From: Planctomycetia bacterium
GTDB taxonomy: Bacteria > Planctomycetota > PLA2 > JAEUHO01
Reading direction: 5' to 3'
DNA length: 5,664 nucleotides
Assembly (NCBI GenBank): GCA_030618975.1
Contig: JAUXCH010000368.1
Coordinates: forward strand, 1 to 5,664
The notes beneath the pieces are model-generated. The model was not told the origin of the DNA and searched no databases. It worked only from the letters and a program-made list of their open reading frames with translations. Made by a program: the position numbers and the translations under genes. Positions 1-4,656 of this stretch are shown here, in pieces. Positions within the stretch are counted from its first letter, which is position 1. Each line of letters begins with the position of its first letter.

Positions 1-37
1 GAGGACGCCACGGATGCAGGCCAGATCGCGCCGGCGT

Positions 38-46
38 TGCTAAGAT
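38..46 (+). promoter_or_regulatory. Possible extended -10 promoter element for the metallopeptidase gene
   Basis: TGCTAAGAT reads as an extended -10 box (TGn followed by TAAGAT, four of six matches to TATAAT) in a GC-rich background, about 50 nt before the start codon at 97. No convincing -35 hexamer lies 16-18 bp upstream, so the call rests on the -10 and its position only. Confidence 0.3.
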
Positions 47-96
47 CGGATGGGAACCGCCCCGCCCCGCCGCCGTCTCATCCCACGAGGCCCCCC

Positions 97-1704
97 ATGT
101 ACCGCCCTGCCCCGTCGCTCCCCGTCCGCGCCGCCGCCCTCCTCGCGGCCCTCGCCCTGCCCCTCCTCCTCGCCCCCCCGGTCGAGGCCGGCAAGCGGGA
201 CTACGTGGACGGCCAGTACGGATTCCAGATCAAGCTGCCCCACAAGGGCAACTGGAGCCAGACCCCCACCCAGCCCGGGGAGCAGGTCGAGGTCGCCAAG
301 TTCAAGGACGACCGCAAGGGCGACTTCTCCACGCTGGACATCTTCCGCTTCGCGAGCGCGCAGGCCTCCGGCCCGACGACCCCCGGCAGTGACCCGGAAG
401 GCGGTGCCCCCGAGGGCGAGGCTCCCGAGATCCCGCCGGAGTACCGCGGTGGCAGGCAAACGCCGGACAACGCCGTGGACTACTTCGACGCCCAGGCCGG
501 GCGAATCGCGCGCTGGTGCGGGCTCGAGTGGGAGGGCCTGCCGCAGCCCAAGCAGAAGAAATTCGGGGACGTCATCGGCGACATCTACGTGGTGGAGTTC
601 CAGCACACGAAGTACAAGGGCCGCCGCGTCGGCATGCTGGCCGGCATCGTCTCCGACGGCGAGGCGGAGTACCTCCTCCTGTTCCAGTACCAGGGCAAGC
701 TCAAGAAGATGCTCATCCCGTGGACCCAGACGCTCCGTTCCTTCCGCTTTGCGGAGGGTGAGGTCGTGCAGGACGCGGAGGAGACCGAGAAGGACCTCGA
801 CAAGCGCAACAAGACCCGGAAGGTCGACGGCGAGCTGCTCGACCCCGAGAAGCGCGCGCGCGTCAAGGCGGATCTCAAGGGCACCTGGCGCTTCATCGAC
901 ACGCCGCACTATCTCGTCGTCTACAACTGCGACGATCCGCTCGCGAAGTACATCGCCAAGCGCGTCGAGTACATGCGGAAGTACGCCTTCGAGACGGTGT
1001 TCCCTCCCGTCGCGCCGATCGAGGAGTGCATGATCGTCCGCGTCTGCAAGGAGATGGACGAGTACTACCACTACGGTGCGCCGCGCGGCTCCGCGGGGTA
1101 CTGGTCGTCCGGCCACGACGAGCTCGTCTTCCCCGACCTGTCGCGCAGCAAGAAGCCCGACGAGAAGACGATCGGGGTGATGCACCACGAGGCTTTCCAC
1201 CAGTACATCCACTACGCGCTTCTCAAGAACAACCTGCCCATCTGGTTCAACGAGGGATATGCCGAGTACTTCTTCTGCGTCGAGTCGACGAAGGCGAAGC
1301 TCAAGTTCATGAAGCGGCACCCCATGCGCTACGGCACGGTGAAGTCCGCCTTGGGATCGGGGGATCTCATCCCGCTCAAGGATTTCATCAAGATGAACCA
1401 GCCGCAGTACTACGCGCGTTCGAGCCTCTGCTATGCGCAGGGCTGGGCCTTCTCGACCTGGATGAAGAACATCACGAAGAACGAGCGCTACCGCGAGATC
1501 CCGAAGATCATGTTCCAGGAGATGCAGAGGGGCTACCTCGAGCTGCAGCAGGGGCGGACCGAGGGCCTCGGCATGGGCAGGGGGATGAACATGTACGGCG
1601 AGTACAACCCCGTCGTGCAGGCGGCCATGAAGAAGGCGTTCGAGGGAATCGACCTCGAGAAGCTCGACGAGGACTTCAAGAAGGACCTCAAGCGGAAGAT
1701 GTGA
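97..1704 (+). CDS. Secreted DUF1570-like zinc metallopeptidase (gluzincin type), 535 aa
   Basis: Probable exported metallopeptidase; the substrate is unknown. The chosen ATG has GAGG at 87-90, six bases upstream, and opens directly into a signal peptide (residues 1-31: basic start, Ala/Leu core, cleavage after VEA). An in-frame ATG at 37 would add 20 Pro/Arg-rich residues ahead of the signal and is rejected. Residues 32 to about 218 form an N-terminal domain I do not recognise, interrupted by a Pro/Gly/Glu-rich linker (about 90-119). A charged segment (about 220-265) leads to the peptidase part. There the zinc motif HEAFH is at 364-368, and WFNEGYAEYF (383-392) supplies the third ligand, probably Glu386. 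Both fit the HExxH...E pattern of gluzincins and the Pfam DUF1570 family. YYARSSLCYAQGWAF (438-452) is also typical of that family. A Gly/Met-rich patch lies at 490-499. The next gene starts 39 nt downstream with no evident terminator between, so cotranscription is possible. The fold assignment is firm; catalytic activity is inferred. Confidence 0.85.
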   Translation: MYRPAPSLPVRAAALLAALALPLLLAPPVEAGKRDYVDGQYGFQIKLPHKGNWSQTPTQPGEQVEVAKFKDDRKGDFSTLDIFRFASAQASGPTTPGSDPEGGAPEGEAPEIPPEYRGGRQTPDNAVDYFDAQAGRIARWCGLEWEGLPQPKQKKFGDVIGDIYVVEFQHTKYKGRRVGMLAGIVSDGEAEYLLLFQYQGKLKKMLIPWTQTLRSFRFAEGEVVQDAEETEKDLDKRNKTRKVDGELLDPEKRARVKADLKGTWRFIDTPHYLVVYNCDDPLAKYIAKRVEYMRKYAFETVFPPVAPIEECMIVRVCKEMDEYYHYGAPRGSAGYWSSGHDELVFPDLSRSKKPDEKTIGVMHHEAFHQYIHYALLKNNLPIWFNEGYAEYFFCVESTKAKLKFMKRHPMRYGTVKSALGSGDLIPLKDFIKMNQPQYYARSSLCYAQGWAFSTWMKNITKNERYREIPKIMFQEMQRGYLELQQGRTEGLGMGRGMNMYGEYNPVVQAAMKKAFEGIDLEKLDEDFKKDLKRKM

Positions 1705-1718
1705 CCGGGCTCTCCGTC

Positions 1719-1754
1719 ACGCTTCTGAGATGACGCTTCTGAGATGACGCTTCT
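1719..1754 (+). repeat. 14-bp tandem duplication spanning a start codon
   Basis: The unit ACGCTTCTGAGATG occurs twice head to tail (1719-1732 and 1733-1746), followed by eight further matching bases (1747-1754), giving about 2.6 copies. Each full copy ends in ATG. The first ATG (1730) opens a five-codon frame, MTLLR, whose TGA (1745-1747) overlaps the second ATG (1744-1746) as ATGA. The second ATG starts the ceramidase-like gene with the same first four residues, MTLL. The pattern looks like a replication-slippage duplication of the start region. Confidence 0.9.
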
Positions 1755-2454
1755 CCACGGCCTCGCTGCGATCGACATCGATCCGTACGCCTTCGCGTGC
1801 GACGAGACCCTGTTCTCGGTCCCGCACTTCTTCAACGTCGTGACCAACCTCTCCTTCCTGCTCGTGGGGGTGTGGGGGTTGCTCCACCTCGCACGTGCCG
1901 GCCGGCTCACGGATCGTCGGTTCGTCAACTGGGTGGGCCTCTGGACGTCCGTGGTCGTGCTGACGTTCGGATCCGGGGCCTATCACTGGTACCTGACCCC
2001 CGCCACGCTGGCGTTCGACCGTTTCTGCATCACGAGCATCATCGCCTTCCTGGGCGCCGAGATCATCGCCGCCGTATTCGGCTGGGGGCCGAGTCGCCGA
2101 CTCTCCCTCCTCTTCGTCGTGCTCTCGGCGGGGACCGTCGTGGCGTGGCTCCTGGGGACGACCTCGTGGTTCTACGGCGTGCTGCAGGCCGCGGGCGGCC
2201 TGGGCGCCGTCGGCGTGACGGTGTGGGCCTTCAGGCGCGGGCGGATCGGGCGGGAGGTCCTCCAACCGGTCCTCCTCTTCGCCGCCTTCTACGGCGTGGC
2301 CAAGATCTTCGAGGTGCTCGACGCACCCATCTGCGACCTGACCGGTGCGATCGGCGGGCACCCCGTCAAGCACCTGCTGAGCGCGGCGGGCCTCCTCTGC
2401 CTCGGGGCGTGGATGAAGTCGGCGACGCAGGCGAGTTCCCGCGCCGCCGGGTAG
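1744..2454 (+). CDS. Alkaline ceramidase-like (CREST superfamily) integral membrane protein, 236 aa
   Basis: Multi-pass membrane protein with several long hydrophobic segments between about residues 30 and 223, a good size for the family. The diagnostic residues of alkaline ceramidases and related CREST hydrolases are all present: Ser77, His81 and Asp92 in GSGAYHWYLTPATLAFD (76-92), and the paired histidines His206 and His210 in HPVKH near the C-terminus. The Ser-x3-His-x10-Asp and His-x3-His spacings match those I recall for human ACER3, where three His bind zinc. The N-terminal CDE (19-21) and HFFNVVTN (28-35) align with ACER3's calcium-site region, but the Glu just before the aromatic pair is His28 here. 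Expected chemistry is metal-dependent amide hydrolysis of a lipid within the membrane; the actual substrate is unknown. ATG 1744 is the first possible start, because the frame is closed by TGA at 1726-1728. There is no good ribosome site, so expression may depend on coupling to upstream translation. Confidence 0.82.
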   Translation: MTLLHGLAAIDIDPYAFACDETLFSVPHFFNVVTNLSFLLVGVWGLLHLARAGRLTDRRFVNWVGLWTSVVVLTFGSGAYHWYLTPATLAFDRFCITSIIAFLGAEIIAAVFGWGPSRRLSLLFVVLSAGTVVAWLLGTTSWFYGVLQAAGGLGAVGVTVWAFRRGRIGREVLQPVLLFAAFYGVAKIFEVLDAPICDLTGAIGGHPVKHLLSAAGLLCLGAWMKSATQASSRAAG

Positions 2455-2456
2455 GC

Positions 2457-2491
2457 CGACCCCGCGGCGCGGGAGTCGTGCGCGTTCGCAC
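2457..2491 (+). terminator. Tandem GC-rich hairpins after the ceramidase-like gene, possible terminator
   Basis: Three bases after the stop codon, CGACCCCGC (2457-2465) can pair with GCGGGaGTCG (2469-2478), giving nine base pairs, a one-base bulge and a GGC loop. GTGCG (2478-2482) then pairs with CGCAC (2487-2491) around a four-base loop; the two hairpins share G2478. No T-tract follows, so this is not a classical intrinsic terminator. It may still end transcription or protect the 3' end of the message. Confidence 0.4.
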
Positions 2492-2540
2492 CACGGGCAC
2501 GCTTCGGCGGGACTTCCTTCCCGAGAATGCCCTCCGGTCG

Positions 2541-2556
2541 TTGGCACGCAGGGTGC
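2541..2556 (+). promoter_or_regulatory. Sigma-54-like promoter element before the DUF4382 lipoprotein gene
   Basis: TTGGCACG (2541-2548) matches the sigma-54 -24 consensus throughout, and GTGC (2553-2556) matches the -12 element TTGC at three of four positions. The GG and GC pairs are exactly 12 bp apart, as sigma-54 requires. The predicted transcript would start near 2568, only about six bases before ATG 2574, giving an almost leaderless message. No Shine-Dalgarno sequence is visible there. In GC-rich DNA this could be chance, and no enhancer-binding regulator is encoded in the window. Confidence 0.3.
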
Positions 2557-2573
2557 GAGATACGTTTCGACGC

Positions 2574-3620
2574 ATGGTACGCGCCGTCCTCCCCGCCCTG
2601 CTCCCGCTCCTCCTCCTCGCGGGGTGCGGGGCCGACTTCGTCTTCTTCGAGACCACCCACCTCTCCGGAGACGGGACGACCACGCTGATCGTCAGGTGGT
2701 CCGACAGCCCCGTCGACGGCGCCGAGAGCGTACGCGTCACGCTGGAGCGCGTGGAGGTCCGCGGTCCCGAGGGTGTCGAGGTGCTCTGGGAGGGGCGGCA
2801 GGTCCACGACCTCCTGACACTCGTGAACGGCGTGACGGTCCAGGTCGCGGGCGGGGAGATCCCCGCCGGTCGCTGGGACGGGCTGCGCTTCGTGCTCGCG
2901 TCCGACGCGGTGGGGGGGGCGCACTCGGTGACCGTCGCGGGCGAGGACCACGCGCTCTCGTTCGCGCGCCCCGGCGCGTGGATCGTGGACGTCGCACATG
3001 CGATGGACCTGGAGGAAGGAGCCGTCACCGAGGTCCACGTAGACTTCAACGTCCGCACCTCCGTCTACGAGGCCGGGGCAACGTGGTACCTCGACCCGAG
3101 CCTGTCGGCCCTCGACCCGACGGGGGCGGGCGGCGTCTCCGGCGAGGTCCGGACGACGACGGGTTTCGCGGTTCCGGGCGCCGTGGTGTCCGCGCAGCAG
3201 GGCGGGTGGGAGATCCGCAGCACGCGTGCCGCGTCGGACGGGACCTTCCGGCTGCATCCGCTCCTGCCGGGACCGTACACGATCGTCGTCACGGCGGCGG
3301 GCCTGGCCACCGGCGTCGTCGACGACGTGTCGGTCTCGCTCGGCACGGACAGCGGAAGCCACGTGGTGACGCTCGTGCCGGTCGTCGACGGTGGCGTGGA
3401 GGGGGTCGCCCCGACCGGACGTCCGGGGCTGCGGGTCCGCGTGATCGGTGTCGAGGGTCTGATCGCCGTGGTCGGCGTAGACCCGGTGACGGGCGTGTTC
3501 GCACTGCCCGCGCTCCCTCCCGGGACCTACGACGTGCAGCTGTGGGACGGCGATGCGTTCGTGGGCGGGCAGAGCGGGGTGCCGGTGTCGTCGGGCGAGG
3601 TCTCGTTCGTCGACCTCTGA
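2574..3620 (+). CDS. Lipoprotein with DUF4382-like and carboxypeptidase-regulatory-like domains, 348 aa
   Basis: Probable surface or periplasmic lipoprotein without a recognisable enzyme domain. ATG 2574 begins a lipoprotein signal: a short start with one Arg, a Leu-rich core, then the lipobox LAGC with acylated Cys18. Residues about 35-165 resemble the DUF4382 family: SDSPVDGAESVRVTLERVEV (43-62), HDLLTLVNG (78-86) and IPAGRWDGLRFVL (96-108) reproduce its succession of conserved blocks. Residues about 187-268 form a carboxypeptidase-regulatory-like beta-sandwich (GxVxxxxGxxxxGAxVxA, then SDGTFRLHPLLPGPYTIVV at 221-239). A second, divergent copy probably fills 283-348, with the characteristic TGVFALPALPPGTYDVQLWD at 306-325. 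Such folds usually bind partners or carbohydrate, or act as spacers. The frame stays open upstream of 2574, but that part overlaps the previous gene and is not coding. A run of eight G (2912-2919) lies inside the gene. It converges on the small minus-strand gene, with 14 bases between stops. Confidence 0.85.
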   Translation: MVRAVLPALLPLLLLAGCGADFVFFETTHLSGDGTTTLIVRWSDSPVDGAESVRVTLERVEVRGPEGVEVLWEGRQVHDLLTLVNGVTVQVAGGEIPAGRWDGLRFVLASDAVGGAHSVTVAGEDHALSFARPGAWIVDVAHAMDLEEGAVTEVHVDFNVRTSVYEAGATWYLDPSLSALDPTGAGGVSGEVRTTTGFAVPGAVVSAQQGGWEIRSTRAASDGTFRLHPLLPGPYTIVVTAAGLATGVVDDVSVSLGTDSGSHVVTLVPVVDGGVEGVAPTGRPGLRVRVIGVEGLIAVVGVDPVTGVFALPALPPGTYDVQLWDGDAFVGGQSGVPVSSGEVSFVDL

Positions 3621-3634
3621 CGCCCGCTGCCCCC

Positions 3635-3991
3635 TCAGCGATCCGGGCGTCGGTGCTCCCACCCCTGGGCCCTGAGCCGGTCCCAGCGCGCCGCCCAGAC
3701 CATCTCGAAGAGGTCCATGCGGTCCGGGAGGTGACGGCCCACCCAGTCCCGTAGGCGATGGATCGCGATGTCCACGTCGACGCGCGGAAGGTCCGAGTAG
3801 AGGATCGTCCAGGTGAGCGCGTCCCCGCGCCGCCTCAGCTCCGCGGATTCGGGGCTCTCCCGGCGCCGAGATCGGGGAGAGCGCGCTTGCCGGGCATCGA
3901 CCAGGGTGCCGCAGTCGCACCGCACCGTGCGCTCGTAGGCGAACAGGGTGTCGTCGAACCGGGCTCCGCAACGAGGACAGGTGACGGCCAC
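3635..3991 (-). CDS. Small zinc-ribbon-like protein of unknown function, 118 aa
   Basis: I do not recognise the family. The chosen start is GTG (bases 3991-3989 on the minus strand), preceded by GGAGG three bases upstream (3999-3995), which is close but strong. It places a cysteine motif at the N-terminus: Cys5-x2-Cys8 and Cys25-x-Cys27, a plausible zinc knuckle or ribbon. An Arg/Ser/Glu-rich linker (about 34-55) follows. The C-terminal half (56-118) looks like a small helical domain rich in Trp, Arg and Asp, with RVDVDIAIHRLRDWV (70-84) and DLFEMVWAARWDRLRAQGW (93-111) as likely helices. There is no signal peptide or membrane segment, so it is probably cytoplasmic. The frame continues upstream to an ATG at 4267, but that part lies across the promoter region and the divergent ACT gene and is not credible. 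Nucleic-acid binding or a protein-protein role would fit, but neither is shown. Confidence 0.65.
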   Translation of the reverse strand: MAVTCPRCGARFDDTLFAYERTVRCDCGTLVDARQARSPRSRRRESPESAELRRRGDALTWTILYSDLPRVDVDIAIHRLRDWVGRHLPDRMDLFEMVWAARWDRLRAQGWEHRRPDR

Positions 3992-4016
3992 GGGCCTCCG
4001 TTTCTCTGCGTGCCCG

Positions 4017-4022
4017 ATTGTA
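4017..4022 (-). promoter_or_regulatory. Possible -10 box for the zinc-ribbon-like gene
   Basis: On the minus strand this reads TACAAT, five of six matches to the -10 consensus. It sits about 25 bases upstream of the GTG start, so transcription would begin near 4010 and leave a leader of about 19 bases containing GGAGG. No clear -35 element was found at normal spacing. Confidence 0.35.
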
Positions 4023-4063
4023 CGGACGTTTCCAACGGGACGACCCCGGATGAACGGCCCGAG

Positions 4064-4072
4064 TGGTATCCT
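4064..4072 (+). promoter_or_regulatory. Possible extended -10 element for the ACT-domain gene
   Basis: TGGTATCCT reads as TGn plus TATCCT (four of six matches to TATAAT), about 41 bases before ATG 4113. It lies in the 121-bp region shared with the divergent zinc-ribbon-like gene. No -35 hexamer is evident, so the call is tentative. Confidence 0.3.
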
Positions 4073-4112
4073 CGTTTCCGACGCATCGACGGTCGAGGAC
4101 GAGGAGACGACC

Positions 4113-4526
4113 ATGACTGCGAAGATCCGGCGCGTTGAGTGCTTCGACGCGACCGTCAAGGACGTTCCCGGCGAGGGGTACCGCGTGCTCTCGATGCTCG
4201 AGGGCGAGGGCGTGGACTTGCTCGCCTTCAACGCGGTCCCGATGGGGCCCAACGAGACGCGACTCATGCTCTTCGCCGAGGAGACGGACAGGCTCGTCCA
4301 AGTCGCCGAGGAGGCGGGCCTGAGCCTCGGAATCCCGCAGCGGGCCTTTCTGGTCCAGGGCGACGACCGCCTCGGCGCTCTGGCCGAGATCCACGGGCGG
4401 GTCTACGACGCGGAGGTCAACGTCTTCGCGTCCTGGGGCGTGACGGACGGGAGGGGCGGCTACGGCTACGTCATGTGGGTTCGTCCCGAGCGCTACGAGG
4501 AGGCGGCCGCCGCGCTGGGGGTCTGA
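4113..4526 (+). CDS. Small tandem ACT-domain protein, 137 aa
   Basis: Stand-alone protein made of two ACT-like modules and nothing else, so probably a cytoplasmic ligand-sensing or regulatory protein rather than an enzyme. ATG 4113 has a strong ribosome site, GAGGAG at 4101-4106 with six bases of spacing. Module 1 (about 7-70) has the beta-alpha-beta-beta-alpha-beta order: the first strand, the VPGEGYRVLSMLEGEGVDLL turn and helix (18-37), then RLMLFAEETDRLVQVAEEAG (50-69). Module 2 (about 76-135) repeats it: RAFLVQGDDRLGALAEIHGR (77-96), then VNVFASWGVTDGRGGYGYVMW (102-122). The DDRLGALAEI turn is the usual place for an amino-acid ligand in ACT domains. There is no signal peptide. The ligand is unknown and no amino-acid biosynthesis gene is nearby. 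The divergent partner is the zinc-ribbon-like gene. Confidence 0.75.
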   Translation: MTAKIRRVECFDATVKDVPGEGYRVLSMLEGEGVDLLAFNAVPMGPNETRLMLFAEETDRLVQVAEEAGLSLGIPQRAFLVQGDDRLGALAEIHGRVYDAEVNVFASWGVTDGRGGYGYVMWVRPERYEEAAAALGV

Positions 4527-4550
4527 GCCGACGTGTGCCGCCGCCCGTAG

Positions 4551-4556
4551 TAGAAT
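4551..4556 (+). promoter_or_regulatory. Possible -10 box for the Kelch lipoprotein gene
   Basis: TAGAAT matches five of six positions of TATAAT and lies in the 130-bp gap after the ACT gene. A start of transcription near 4563 would give a leader of roughly 95 bases before GTG 4657. I see no matching -35 box and no recognisable riboswitch or leader peptide in the leader. Confidence 0.3.
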
Positions 4557-4656
4557 CCAGCCCGGGGCCACGGCGCGAGACGACACTGCACCGAGTACAG
4601 AGACGCTGAGGACGACCCAGCGACCCGGTATCGGTCCAGAACCATCCAGGAGCCCC

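Noticed and set aside
37..96. An ATG at 37 as the start of the metallopeptidase
   Set aside because: It overlaps the likely -10 box, lacks a ribosome site and would bury the signal peptide behind 20 Pro/Arg-rich residues; ATG 97 has GAGG at good spacing.
40..1320. A 426-codon minus-strand open frame opposite the metallopeptidase gene
   Set aside because: It is rich in Leu, Arg, Val and Glu without domain motifs and is the mirror of a gene with a signal peptide and HExxH motif.
1717..2547. A 276-codon minus-strand frame opposite the ceramidase-like gene
   Set aside because: It has no membrane segments or motifs, and the plus strand carries the conserved Ser/His/Asp/His/His site.
1797..2573. 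Upstream in-frame extension of the DUF4382 lipoprotein into the ceramidase-like gene
   Set aside because: It would place an Arg/Pro-rich out-of-frame translation of the ceramidase gene before a clear lipoprotein signal peptide, which must be N-terminal.
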